Assembly (NCBI RefSeq): GCF_029675105.1
Contig: NZ_JAQQFV010000012.1
Span: 124,001-188,000, forward strand
Reading direction: 5' to 3'
Origin: Nocardia anocheti
GTDB lineage: Bacteria; Actinomycetota; Actinomycetes; Mycobacteriales; Mycobacteriaceae
DNA length: 64,000 nt
In this document: positions 1 through 8,626 of the stretch, in pieces
How positions within the stretch are numbered: the stretch's first letter is position 1
Layout of the letters: every line of letters begins with the position of its first letter
The notes under the pieces: generated by a model
Database searches by the model: none
Told to the model about the DNA's origin: nothing
Seen by the model: the letters and a program-made list of their open reading frames with translations, nothing else
Translations under genes and position numbers: made by a program

Positions 1-217
1 GATCGGCACCGCCCCCGACAGCTCGGCCACCAGCTTCGCCCACCTCGACGAGGAACTGCGCGGCGCGCTCGCCCGGGCCCGCGCCGATCTGCGTGATGGT
101 GTCGACGACGCGGGAACCCTGTTGACGCTGAGCCCCTTCGGCACCCTGGCCCTGCTGCTGGCGGCGGCGGGCGCGGTGATCACCGGCCTGTGGCCCCGGA
201 TCAAGGAGTTCCTGTGA
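1..217 (+). CDS. glnX: C-terminal end of a GlnX-like membrane protein (partial)
   Basis: The last 71 codons of a gene that begins upstream of the window, read in frame from base 2 to the TGA at 215-217. The visible tail is a charged, Ala/Arg/Asp-rich helix followed by one hydrophobic transmembrane helix and a short basic end finishing PRIKEFL. The stop overlaps the GTG start of glnH (GTGA). In mycobacteria and corynebacteria a multi-span protein, GlnX, sits beside glnH and pknG and is thought to pass the amino-acid signal bound by GlnH across the membrane to PknG. Assignment rests on this synteny and the membrane anchor. The fragment is too short to identify alone. Confidence 0.6.
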   Translation, partial: IGTAPDSSATSFAHLDEELRGALARARADLRDGVDDAGTLLTLSPFGTLALLLAAAGAVITGLWPRIKEFL

Positions 218-1188
218 GGATCCGACGTCCCCTGCTGGCGGCGGGTCTCGCCGTCGTCGCCGTGTTCGCCACGGGCTGCGGTGACGCGCCCGCCCCGTCC
301 ACCATCGCCGCCACCGCGGTCGCGCCCCCGCTGCCCGGCGCCGAGGAGATCACCAGCGCGCCGGTGGAACAGGGCGGCGGAATCTGCGACGCCGAAGGCA
401 CTCTCGCGCCGGGCGCGCAACCCCGCCCCGGCGCGATGCCCGCGGGCTCGACCATGGCCGCCATCGTGGCCAACGGGCGGTTGCGGGTCGGCGTCGACCA
501 GAACACCTACATGTTCGGCTTCCGCAATCCGTCCACCGGGCGGCTCGAGGGCTTCGACATCGACCTGGCCAGGGAGATCGCGCGCGACCTGTTCGGCGAC
601 CCCGACAAGATCGAATTCCGTTCCGTGACCGCCGCCGAGCGCATCCCGCTGCTGCAGGAGCAGAAGCTCGACATGATCGTGCGCACCTTCTCGGCCACCT
701 GCGAGCGTCGCCGCGAGGTCGGCTTCTCCAGCGCCTATTACGTGGCCGCGCAGCGGATCGTGGCCCCGCGCGGCTCCGGCATCGGCTCGGCGGCGGCGCT
801 GGCGAACAAGCGGGTGTGCGTGGCCAAGGGCACCACCGCGGCCGCCCCGCTGTTCGCGCTGGCGAAGCCGCCGTCGGTGCTCGGGGTGACCAACTGGACC
901 GACTGCCTGGTCGCGTTGCAGCAGGGCACCGTCGACGCGATCAGCGGCGACGAGCCGATCGTGGCCGGACTGGTGGCCCAGGACCACAATCTGGCCATCG
1001 TGGGGGAGTCGATCGGTACCGGCGCCTACGCGGTCGGCGTGCCCAAGGGCGACGACGATCTGGTGCGCTTCGTCAACGGGGTGCTCGACCGCGCCCGCGC
1101 CGACGGCACCTGGCAGCGCATCTACCAGCAGCATCTGGCCTCCCTCGGCCCGTCGCCCGGGCCACCGGCGCCGCGGTACGTCGGATGA
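214..1188 (+). CDS. glnH: GlnH-type amino-acid-binding lipoprotein
   Basis: Solute-binding protein of the polar amino-acid family (324 aa), expected to bind aspartate/glutamate/glutamine outside the membrane and signal through GlnX to PknG. The GTG at 214 gives a proper lipoprotein signal: basic RIRR, a hydrophobic core and the lipobox ATGC with Cys22. A longer reading from 190 would add residues overlapping glnX and spoil the signal peptide, so I reject it. The mature part has the SBP_bac_3 pattern, including GFDIDLAREIA, a basal MIVRTFSATCERR segment and a second lobe with VCVAKGTT. There is no ABC permease or ATPase gene nearby, which fits a sensor role rather than transport. It overlaps the next gene by ATGA. 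Confidence 0.88.
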   Translation: MRIRRPLLAAGLAVVAVFATGCGDAPAPSTIAATAVAPPLPGAEEITSAPVEQGGGICDAEGTLAPGAQPRPGAMPAGSTMAAIVANGRLRVGVDQNTYMFGFRNPSTGRLEGFDIDLAREIARDLFGDPDKIEFRSVTAAERIPLLQEQKLDMIVRTFSATCERRREVGFSSAYYVAAQRIVAPRGSGIGSAAALANKRVCVAKGTTAAAPLFALAKPPSVLGVTNWTDCLVALQQGTVDAISGDEPIVAGLVAQDHNLAIVGESIGTGAYAVGVPKGDDDLVRFVNGVLDRARADGTWQRIYQQHLASLGPSPGPPAPRYVG

Positions 1189-2357
1189 CCTCGCCGATTC
1201 TCGGCACCGCCGAGATCGATCGTGAACTGTCCGCCCGCGCCGCCGAACTGGCGACGGTGACCAGCACCCTGCTGGAACTGGACCGTCATCCCGGGCTGGT
1301 GCTGGTGCGCCGCTACCCGCCCGTCGGGGAGACCGCGCGCCGCTGGGCGCCGGTGGAACAGGCGCTGGGCGCGCTGTGGGAGGACCTGGGCCGGGTGCGG
1401 GCCATCCTCACCGAAGCCGAGACCGTCCGCGCGGGCCGGGCCCGCCTCGACGACCGTGCCAGGGCCCGGCTGACGATGCTGCTGCGCGGGCGCCCCCACG
1501 AGATCGACCGTGTCCCGATCCCGCTGGGCCAGCGCGGTCTCACCGGCCCGAGCGAAACCGTGGTCACCGTCGGGATCGCGGACTGTCTGGACCGCATGCG
1601 CGCCGCCTTCGCCTTCGTCGTCCCGTTCGCCGAGGAGGTCGAATCGGTCGACCGGCGGGTGCTCGGCGCGGTGGCCCCACTGCAACAGCGGGTCGAGCAG
1701 GCCCACAGTGCCCTCGATGCCGCCGCCGAACCGCTCGCGGCACTGCTGCGCCGCGCGGGCACCGACCCGCTCGGCTTCGCGCCGGGCGAGATCGATGCCG
1801 CCTTGGCCGCGCTCACCGCCCTCGTCGACACCGAAACCGCCCGCCACGCCGACCATCTCGCCGTCGCGGCCGACCTCCCCGCCGCGGTCGCCGCCCTGCG
1901 CGCCGAACTGTCCGCCCTCGACGCGCTGCAGCACCGCGCCTCCGAGGCCGCGCGGCAGGCCGAGCACAAGATCGCCACCGCCGAACTCCCGGCTGGCGGC
2001 GAACCGGTGACCCGCCTGTCCGCCGAACTCGACACCCTCGGCACCGCGCCCACCCGCCCGACCGTCGAACACCTGCTCGCGCTGCGCGCCCGCGTCCACG
2101 ACGCGCGCGAAACCGCCACGCGGCGAGCCGAATTGGCTGACGGACTGCTCGACCGACGCGCCGAACTGCGCGGTAGGCTCACCGCCTATCGCGCCAAGGC
2201 GGACCGGCTGGGTCTGAGCGAGGATCGCGATGTGCTCGCCGCCGACCGGATCGCGGCCGGGCTGCTCGGACGGCGTCCGTGCGATCTCGCCGCGGTCACC
2301 CGCGCGGTCGCCGACTATCGTTCGATCATCGGGGAGAAAGCGGGGCGGAGAGCATGA
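1185..2357 (+). CDS. Alanine/arginine-rich coiled-coil protein of the PknG operon
   Basis: A 390-aa protein with no signal peptide or membrane segment. It is almost entirely helical with long runs of Ala, Leu, Glu and Arg, consistent with coiled coil (strongest roughly residues 130-380). The start is the ATG at 1185, inside the glnH stop (ATGA). Its own stop overlaps the pknG start in the same way, so it is translationally coupled on both sides. The M. tuberculosis and C. glutamicum glnX-glnH-pknG loci have no such gene between glnH and pknG as far as I know. I recognise no family. Position suggests a scaffold or adaptor for the kinase, which is inference only. Confidence 0.75.
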   Translation: MTSPILGTAEIDRELSARAAELATVTSTLLELDRHPGLVLVRRYPPVGETARRWAPVEQALGALWEDLGRVRAILTEAETVRAGRARLDDRARARLTMLLRGRPHEIDRVPIPLGQRGLTGPSETVVTVGIADCLDRMRAAFAFVVPFAEEVESVDRRVLGAVAPLQQRVEQAHSALDAAAEPLAALLRRAGTDPLGFAPGEIDAALAALTALVDTETARHADHLAVAADLPAAVAALRAELSALDALQHRASEAARQAEHKIATAELPAGGEPVTRLSAELDTLGTAPTRPTVEHLLALRARVHDARETATRRAELADGLLDRRAELRGRLTAYRAKADRLGLSEDRDVLAADRIAAGLLGRRPCDLAAVTRAVADYRSIIGEKAGRRA

Positions 2358-4774
2358 CATGTACTGAACCCGGGTGTGACGGCACCGTCGAGGACGGGTA
2401 CTGCGCCGTCTGCGGCACCGCGCCCGTCGTGAGCGCGGCACCGGCCGCCGCGACTCCCGTCCGCTCGCGCACCACCGCCCAGCCCCGTGCCGGTGCCCCC
2501 GCGCCGCCGCCTCGCGCGCCCGGCACCTGCGCCGAACCCGACTGCGGCGGAACGATCGCCGACGGCTACTGCGAGGTCTGCGGCACCGCCCCGACCGCGA
2601 CCGGCACCGCCCCGACCGGTGCTGTCTACAGTCCCTCCGCACCCACCATCAGCGAACGCGGCCGCACCTCCAGCCGCTCGGTCCGCACCCGCAGCGGCTC
2701 GGCCCGCTCGGCCGCCCGCGGCAGGCTCGGCGCCGGACTCGTCGAGGTCCCGCCGGTGCCGCGCGTCGACCCCGCCTCGGCCGTGCTCACCGATCCCCAA
2801 GTGCCCGAATCGGATCGCTACTGCGGCAAGTGCGACAAGCCGGTCGGGCGCGGCCACGACGGCGTCGCCGGGCGCACCGCCGGGTTCTGCCCGCACTGCG
2901 GCACCCGCTACTCGTTCGTGCCCCGGCTGCGGGCGGGCGATCTGGTCGGCGGCCAGTACGAGGTGGCCGGTGCCCTCGCCCACGGCGGGCTCGGCTGGAT
3001 CTACCTGGCCACCGATCACCGGGTCAACCGGCGCTGGGTGGTGCTCAAGGGCCTCATCGACACCGGTGATCCGGATGCGCTGGCCGCGGCGCTGGCCGAA
3101 CGACGGTTCCTCGCCGAGGTCGACCACCCCAATATCGTCAAGATCCACAACTTCACCGAGCACATCGACACCGCGGGCGACCCGGTGGGCTACATCGTCA
3201 TGGCCTACGTCGGCGGCACCTCGCTCAAGCAGATCCTGCGTGCCCACCGCGCGGCCACCCAGCGGTATCTCCCGCCCGCCCAGGCCATCGCCTACGTGCT
3301 CGAGATGCTGCCCGCGCTGGGCTATCTGCACGCGCGCGGCTGGGCCTACTGCGATTTCAAGCCCGACAACGTCATGCAGACCGAGGAACGTCTCGAGCTC
3401 ATCGACCTCGGTGCCGTCATCGCCATGGACGACACCACCAGCCCCATCTACGGCACTCTCGGCTACCAGGCCCCCGAGATCGCCGAGACCGGTCCCACCG
3501 TGGCGACCGAGGTCTACACCGCGGGCCGCACGCTGGCCGTGCTCATGCTGCGGGTGCCCTCCGTCGACGGCCGCCTCGGCCCGCTACCGACCCCCGAGGC
3601 CGAACCGCTGCTGGCCGACCACGATTCGCTGTACCGGTTCCTGCTGCGCGCCACCGACCCCGACCCGCTGCACCGTTTCGCCTCCATGAGCGAGATGGCC
3701 GACCAGCTCACCGGTGTGCTGCGCGAGGTCCTCGCCACCGGCGACGGTGTCCCGCGCCCGGGGGTGTCCGGCTCGTTCGGCCCGGCCCGCGCGGTCTTCG
3801 GCATCGACAGCGCCACCCCCGATCCCGCCGCCCTGGTCACCGGACTGCCCGCGCCGCTGGTCGACCCGGCCGACAGCGGCGCCGCGCTGCTGGCCACCAC
3901 CGACGCCGCCACCCCCGCCGAACTCGAACAGGCGCTCACAGCCGGTCCGCGCGCGGCGGTCACCGGCGCGGACGAGTCGACCGAGATCCCGCTGCGCCTG
4001 GTCCGCGCCGAACTCGAGGCAGGCGACGCGACCGCCGCCCTGGCCCGCCTCGACGCGCTGGGCCCCGACCTGGAATTCGACTGGCGCCCGGTCTGGTACC
4101 GGGCCGAGGCCGCCCTGCTGACCGGCGATCACGCCGCCGCCGTGGCGGATTTCGAGTCCGTGTACGCGGCCCTGCCCGGCGAGGCGGCCCCCAAACTGGC
4201 GCTGGCCGCCGCCCTCGAACTCGACGCGCGCGCGGGCGAGCCCGACACGATCGACGAAGCGGGCCTGCGCCGCGCGCTGTCGCTCTACGATCTGGTCTGG
4301 CGCACCGACCACACCTACCTCGCGGCGGCGTTCGGCGCGGCCCGACTGCGCCGCGCACTGGGCGACCGCCCCGGCGCGGTGACGGTGCTCGACCAGGTGG
4401 AGCGATCCTCCGCGATGTTCACCGAGGCGCGGGTGGCGGCCGTGGAAACGCTGCTGGCCGACCGCGATCCGGGGGAGTTGGACGAGGCGCTGCTGCGCGA
4501 GGCCGGGCAGCGGGTCACCGACCTGCGGCTGGACTCGCGCAAACGCGCCGCGCGGGTGCGGATGTATGTGCTGGAAGCGGCGCTGACCTGGCTCCGGTCG
4601 GGGCAGCGGCCACAGGCACCAGGCAAGCTGTTGGACGTGGAATTCACCGAGCAGGGAGTGCGGACGGGGTTGGAACGATGCTTGCGGACACTGGCGCGCG
4701 ACGCCGAGGACATGTGGACCCGGTTCGTCCTGGTGGACCGGGCGAACGCGGTGCGCCCGAGGACCACGCTGTGA
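2354..4774 (+). CDS. pknG: PknG-type serine/threonine protein kinase
   Basis: Soluble Ser/Thr kinase (806 aa; M. tuberculosis PknG has 750), which in relatives controls 2-oxoglutarate metabolism through the FHA protein GarA/OdhI. Order of parts: two zinc ribbons (Cys3/8/17/20 and Cys59/64/73/76), a Ser/Arg-rich linker, a rubredoxin-like site (Cys157/160 and Cys179/182), the kinase domain, and a C-terminal TPR-like helical region from about 560. Lys232 is the ATP lysine. The catalytic loop is YCDFKPDN (Asp334), a non-RD kinase as in PknG, with DLG (351-353) in place of DFG. The start ATG overlaps the previous stop. The extra N-terminal zinc ribbons replace the disordered leader of the mycobacterial enzyme and recur in the phosphatase and FHA genes downstream. 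Confidence 0.95.
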   Translation: MTCTEPGCDGTVEDGYCAVCGTAPVVSAAPAAATPVRSRTTAQPRAGAPAPPPRAPGTCAEPDCGGTIADGYCEVCGTAPTATGTAPTGAVYSPSAPTISERGRTSSRSVRTRSGSARSAARGRLGAGLVEVPPVPRVDPASAVLTDPQVPESDRYCGKCDKPVGRGHDGVAGRTAGFCPHCGTRYSFVPRLRAGDLVGGQYEVAGALAHGGLGWIYLATDHRVNRRWVVLKGLIDTGDPDALAAALAERRFLAEVDHPNIVKIHNFTEHIDTAGDPVGYIVMAYVGGTSLKQILRAHRAATQRYLPPAQAIAYVLEMLPALGYLHARGWAYCDFKPDNVMQTEERLELIDLGAVIAMDDTTSPIYGTLGYQAPEIAETGPTVATEVYTAGRTLAVLMLRVPSVDGRLGPLPTPEAEPLLADHDSLYRFLLRATDPDPLHRFASMSEMADQLTGVLREVLATGDGVPRPGVSGSFGPARAVFGIDSATPDPAALVTGLPAPLVDPADSGAALLATTDAATPAELEQALTAGPRAAVTGADESTEIPLRLVRAELEAGDATAALARLDALGPDLEFDWRPVWYRAEAALLTGDHAAAVADFESVYAALPGEAAPKLALAAALELDARAGEPDTIDEAGLRRALSLYDLVWRTDHTYLAAAFGAARLRRALGDRPGAVTVLDQVERSSAMFTEARVAAVETLLADRDPGELDEALLREAGQRVTDLRLDSRKRAARVRMYVLEAALTWLRSGQRPQAPGKLLDVEFTEQGVRTGLERCLRTLARDAEDMWTRFVLVDRANAVRPRTTL

Positions 4775-5787
4775 ACGCGCCGGGATGTCCGGACTGTGGG
4801 GGGTCGGCCAGGGCGGGACACCGCTTCTGTGAGGGCTGCGGCCGGGAACTCGGGGTGCGCAAAGTCGCCATCCCCGTGCACGATCCGGTCGCGGTACCGC
4901 AGTGCTCGACCTGCGGGGAACGGCGCTACGAGAGCGGGCTGTGCGTGCAGTGCGGCAGCCCCACACCGATGCCCGACCGATTCGAGGACGACCTGGGCGC
5001 GGTCTACCTCCTCACCGATCGCGGGATCAGCCACTCCCGCAACGAGGACGCCGTCGCGGCCGCCGTGCGCGAGGGCGACGGCATCCGGGTGATCGTGGTC
5101 AGCGACGGTGTCTCCACCTCGCAGGACCCGCAGGCCGCCTCCGGCACCGCGGCCCGCACCGGGGTCGACGCCGCCCTCGCGGCGCTGGCCGACGGCCGCT
5201 CCGACGCCGACAGCGTGATGGCCGGGCTGGCCACGGCGACCGCGGCGGTGCGCGGGATGTCGCGCACCGCCGAGTACGCGCCTTCGTGCACCTACGTCTC
5301 GGCGATCGTGCGCGACACCGCGACGGGCACCGAGATCACCGTCGCCAATGTCGGTGACAGCCGGGCCTTCTGGCTGGCCGCGGGCGACCCGACCGCCTCG
5401 CGCCGACTCAGCGTCGACGACTCGTGGGCCCAGGCCCTCGTCGACGCGGGCGCCATGGACGAGGAGGCGGCCATGCACGATCCGCGCGCGCACACCCTGC
5501 TGCGCTGGCTCGGCGCCGACGGCAGCGAGACGCCCTGGTCGGGCAACTGCCTGCAACACATGACCGTCACCGAACCGGGCACCCTGCTGCTGTGTAGCGA
5601 CGGCCTGTGGAACTACCTGCCCGACGCGGTCGCGCTGGCCGGGTTCACCGTCGAGACCTCGCCGCAGGCCGCGGCCCGCGCGCTGGCCGACTTCGCCATC
5701 AACAGCGGCGGCAGTGACAACATCACCGTCGCGCTGGCCCCGGTGCCGGTGGCGGTCGTCGCGTCCCCGGATCCAGGAGTGTCATGA
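4771..5787 (+). CDS. PP2C-family Ser/Thr phosphatase with N-terminal zinc ribbons
   Basis: Metal-dependent protein phosphatase (338 aa), the likely eraser for PknG or its substrates. The N-terminus carries two Cys-x2-Cys pairs per zinc site (Cys6/9/20/23 and Cys45/48/58/61), followed by a PP2C domain from about residue 75. Metal-binding motifs are visible: SRNED (Asp93), VVSDGVS (Asp112), NVGDSRAF, LLLCSDGLWNY and GGSDNITVA. No membrane segment is present, unlike PstP. The start is GTG 4771, overlapping the pknG stop; the stop overlaps the VWA gene by ATGA. The coupling argues for fixed stoichiometry with the kinase. Confidence 0.9.
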   Translation: MNAPGCPDCGGSARAGHRFCEGCGRELGVRKVAIPVHDPVAVPQCSTCGERRYESGLCVQCGSPTPMPDRFEDDLGAVYLLTDRGISHSRNEDAVAAAVREGDGIRVIVVSDGVSTSQDPQAASGTAARTGVDAALAALADGRSDADSVMAGLATATAAVRGMSRTAEYAPSCTYVSAIVRDTATGTEITVANVGDSRAFWLAAGDPTASRRLSVDDSWAQALVDAGAMDEEAAMHDPRAHTLLRWLGADGSETPWSGNCLQHMTVTEPGTLLLCSDGLWNYLPDAVALAGFTVETSPQAAARALADFAINSGGSDNITVALAPVPVAVVASPDPGVS

Positions 5788-7076
5788 GTTCGGCAGAGTC
5801 CGCGGGTATCTCGATCGCCGTCGATCAGAACGAGTTCCTCGCCGAGGGCGCGAGCGTGGTCGACGCGGTGCTGACCGTGACCACCGGTCCCGAACTGGCC
5901 GCCGTCGCCACCCCGCCACCGCGGCTGGAGATCCTGATCATCGACTGCTCGGGGTCGATGGGCAACAAGCAGAAGTTCGAGCACGCCCGCGCGGCCACCC
6001 GCACCGCGATCGACGAGATCCCGGACGGGACGGCGTTCGCGATCATCGAGGGCACCGAGGTCGCCCGGCTGATCTATCCGGCCGACGGCCGTCTGTCCGC
6101 GCCCGCCGACCGCGCCCATCGCGGCGCGGCCCGCACGGCGCTGGCCACCCTGCGCCCCGACGGCGGCACCGCCATGGGCTCCTGGCTGGCGCTGGCCCGC
6201 GAGGTCGCGGCCGCCCATCCCGGCGCCCAGGCGCACGCGATCCTGCTCACCGACGGCAAGAACGAGCACGAGACGCCCCAGCAGCTGGCCACCGAACTCG
6301 ACCGCGCCGAAGGGCTTTTCGTCTGCGACTGCCGCGGTGTCGGCGCCGACTGGGCCGCGGCCGATCTGCACACCATCTCCTCGAAACTGTCCGGCGACGC
6401 CGACATGGTCGCCGACCCGAAGGATCTGGCCAGCGATTTCGCCGCCATGATGCGCTCCTCGACGGCCCGCGTGATCCCCGAACTCACCCTGCGGGTGTGG
6501 ACTCCGGCGGGCGCGCGGGTGCGGATGATCAAGCAGGTCGCCCCGGTGCTCGAGGACCTCACCGCCCGGCGCGCCGACATCGGCGCGCAGGTGGGGGAGT
6601 ACCCGCTGTCGTCGTGGGCGGCCGAGGAACGCGAATACCACGTGCGGATCGAACTGGAACCGGCCGCGCCGGGCCGGGAGAAGCTGGCCGCGCGGCTGAG
6701 CGTGCTGGCCGGTGACGAGGTGCTCGGTCAGGGCCTGGTGCGCGCGGTGTGGACCACCGACACCACGCTCTCGACCCGGATCAGCACCAGGGTCGCGCAC
6801 TACACCGGTCAGGTCGAGCTGGCCCAAGCGGTCCAGGAGGGCTTGGCCGCGCGTCGCAGCGGTGACCTGTCCACCGCCACCGCCAAACTGCGCAGGGCCG
6901 TCGAGCTGGCCGCGGCCTCCGGGCACGAGGCCACCGCCAAACTGCTGCGCGGGGTCGTGGAGGTCGACGACCGCGACGGCACGGTGAAACTACGCGGACA
7001 GGTCGCCGCCGCCGACGAACTCGCGCTCGACATCCGCTCGACGAAGACGGCACGGGTCCGCCCGGAGGGAGGCTGA
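5784..7076 (+). CDS. VWA-domain protein of the PknG operon
   Basis: A 430-aa cytoplasmic protein with a von Willebrand factor A domain at roughly residues 45-235. The MIDAS metal site is intact as DCSGS with a downstream TDGKNEHE strand. The central part (about 235-340) is beta-rich, and the last 90 residues are a helical Ala-rich pair resembling a TPR hairpin. VWA domains bind protein partners through the metal ion. Beside a kinase, a phosphatase and an FHA reader it plausibly assembles them, but no partner can be read from the sequence. The ATG overlaps the phosphatase stop, and the FHA gene follows after 1 bp. Confidence 0.88.
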   Translation: MSSAESAGISIAVDQNEFLAEGASVVDAVLTVTTGPELAAVATPPPRLEILIIDCSGSMGNKQKFEHARAATRTAIDEIPDGTAFAIIEGTEVARLIYPADGRLSAPADRAHRGAARTALATLRPDGGTAMGSWLALAREVAAAHPGAQAHAILLTDGKNEHETPQQLATELDRAEGLFVCDCRGVGADWAAADLHTISSKLSGDADMVADPKDLASDFAAMMRSSTARVIPELTLRVWTPAGARVRMIKQVAPVLEDLTARRADIGAQVGEYPLSSWAAEEREYHVRIELEPAAPGREKLAARLSVLAGDEVLGQGLVRAVWTTDTTLSTRISTRVAHYTGQVELAQAVQEGLAARRSGDLSTATAKLRRAVELAAASGHEATAKLLRGVVEVDDRDGTVKLRGQVAAADELALDIRSTKTARVRPEGG

Positions 7077-7077
7077 C

Positions 7078-7728
7078 ATGCCGGTGTGCGCGGACGGGCA
7101 CCAGTCGCGGGCCATCGACTACTGCGATGTCTGCGGCTCGGCGCTCACCGGTGGCCCGACCCCCGATCCCGCCGCCGCGCTGCGGCTGTGCCCCTCGTGC
7201 GCCACGCCCACCAGCGGCCGGTTCTGCGAGGTGTGCGGGCACGACTCGGCCCTGCCCGCCGACCCCGCCGCGGGCCGACTCGGTGACGCCACCGGGCCCG
7301 TCGACCGCCCGCCCGCCGGGCGCCGCTGGTTCGCCCGCGTCTTCGCCGACCGCGAGTTCTACACGCGCGTGCAGGCCCGTAAGGGCCCCGACGCCGAACG
7401 CGTCGCCTTCCCCGAGTCGTATCCGGAACGCCGGATCGAGTTGCGCGGCGGGCAGATCCTGATCGGCAAGCGCTCGACCTCGCAGGGCATCGTCCCGGAG
7501 ATCGACCTCGGGATCGCCCCGGCCGACCTCGGGGTCTCGCGCGCGCATGCGATGATCCGGGTGGACGAGACCGGCGCGCTCACCGTCACCGACCTGGGCT
7601 CGACCAACGGCACCAGCCTCGACGGCGCCGAGACACCCATCGTCGCGCAGGTGGCGATCGCGGTCGGGGACGGCAGCCGGATCCACGTCGGCGGCTGGAC
7701 GACCATCGCGATCACCGCCGAACCATAG
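7078..7728 (+). CDS. FHA-domain protein with N-terminal zinc ribbons
   Basis: A 216-aa phosphothreonine reader. Zinc-ribbon cysteines are Cys4/16/19 and Cys38/41/50/53, with the same YCDVCG and FCEVCG ends seen in PknG. The FHA domain fills about residues 120-216, with the hallmark pattern LIGKRS, VSRAHA and DLGSTNGTSLDG intact. In mycobacteria and corynebacteria the PknG substrate GarA/OdhI is a small FHA protein coded elsewhere. This one is longer, carries the zinc module and sits at the end of the kinase operon, so it is either a dedicated PknG substrate or a docking reader. No threonine cluster like the GarA N-terminus is evident. Confidence 0.9.
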   Translation: MPVCADGHQSRAIDYCDVCGSALTGGPTPDPAAALRLCPSCATPTSGRFCEVCGHDSALPADPAAGRLGDATGPVDRPPAGRRWFARVFADREFYTRVQARKGPDAERVAFPESYPERRIELRGGQILIGKRSTSQGIVPEIDLGIAPADLGVSRAHAMIRVDETGALTVTDLGSTNGTSLDGAETPIVAQVAIAVGDGSRIHVGGWTTIAITAEP

Positions 7729-7764
7729 ACGTATCTGTTCACCGAACCGTAGGGTCTGGAGATC

Positions 7765-8619
7765 ATGACGAAGTTCGACGGGAAGACCTGCCTGATCACC
7801 GGCGCGGCCAGCGGCCTCGGCCGCGCCACCGCGTTCGCGGCCGCCGCCAAGGGCGCTGACCTCGTGCTCACCGACATCACCGAGGACACCCTCGCCGCGA
7901 CCGCCGACGAGCTGCGCGCCCAGGGCGCCACCGTGCACCTGGCACACGCCGCCGATGTCAGCGACCACTCCGCCGTCGTCGGCTTGGCCGCGCACACCTT
8001 CGAGGCCGTCGGCCGGGTCGACATCGTGATGAACGTGGCGGGCATCGCCACCTGGGGCACCGTCGACAAACTCAGCCATCAGCAGTGGCGCCGTACCGTC
8101 GACATCAACCTGATGGGGCCCATCCACGTCATCGAGGAGTTCGTCCCGCCGATGATCGAGGCCGGGCGCGGCGGGCACATCGTGAACGTGTCCTCGGCGG
8201 CCGGGCTGTTCGGCCTGCCCTGGCACGCGCCCTACAGCGCGACCAAGTTCGGGCTACGCGGTGTCTCGGAGGTGCTGCGCTTCGATCTGCGCCGCCACAA
8301 GATCGGCGTGAGCCTGGTGTGCCCCGGCGCGATGGCCACGCCCATGGTCGACAGCCTCGACATCGCCGGGGTCGACCGTGACTCCGAGGCCCTGCACAAG
8401 GCCATGAAACTGTTCCTGCGCCACGCCGTCACCCCCGACCAGGCCGCCACCGCGGTGGTCAAGGGCGTCGAACGCAACCGCTACTTCGTCTACACCTCGC
8501 GCGACATCCAGCTGGCCCACTGGGGCCAGCGCTACTTCCCCTACGGCTACACCCTGGCGATGCGCGGGCTCAACAACGTCATGACCAACTACGCCACCAA
8601 GAACGCCCTGGTGCGCTGA
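7765..8619 (+). CDS. Short-chain dehydrogenase/reductase
   Basis: NAD(P)-dependent SDR (284 aa) of classical type. It shows TGAASGLG for the cofactor, NVAG, Ser in NVSSAAG, and the catalytic pair in APYSATKFG. The first acidic residue after beta-2 is Asp in LVLTDI, which usually means NAD(H) preference. An extended C-terminus (about 230-284) with RNRYFVYTS is typical of actinobacterial SDRs acting on lipophilic alcohols. The substrate cannot be told. The start is ATG 7765 after a GGAG-like site. The gene stands alone, 36 bp after the FHA gene. Confidence 0.85.
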   Translation: MTKFDGKTCLITGAASGLGRATAFAAAAKGADLVLTDITEDTLAATADELRAQGATVHLAHAADVSDHSAVVGLAAHTFEAVGRVDIVMNVAGIATWGTVDKLSHQQWRRTVDINLMGPIHVIEEFVPPMIEAGRGGHIVNVSSAAGLFGLPWHAPYSATKFGLRGVSEVLRFDLRRHKIGVSLVCPGAMATPMVDSLDIAGVDRDSEALHKAMKLFLRHAVTPDQAATAVVKGVERNRYFVYTSRDIQLAHWGQRYFPYGYTLAMRGLNNVMTNYATKNALVR

Positions 8620-8626
8620 CCCGCGC

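Noticed and set aside
1122..2642. Long antisense reading frame opposite the coiled-coil gene (506 codons)
   Set aside because: A shadow of the highly biased codon use of the real genes: Arg- and Gly-rich, no motif, and spans two genes with clear domains on the plus strand.
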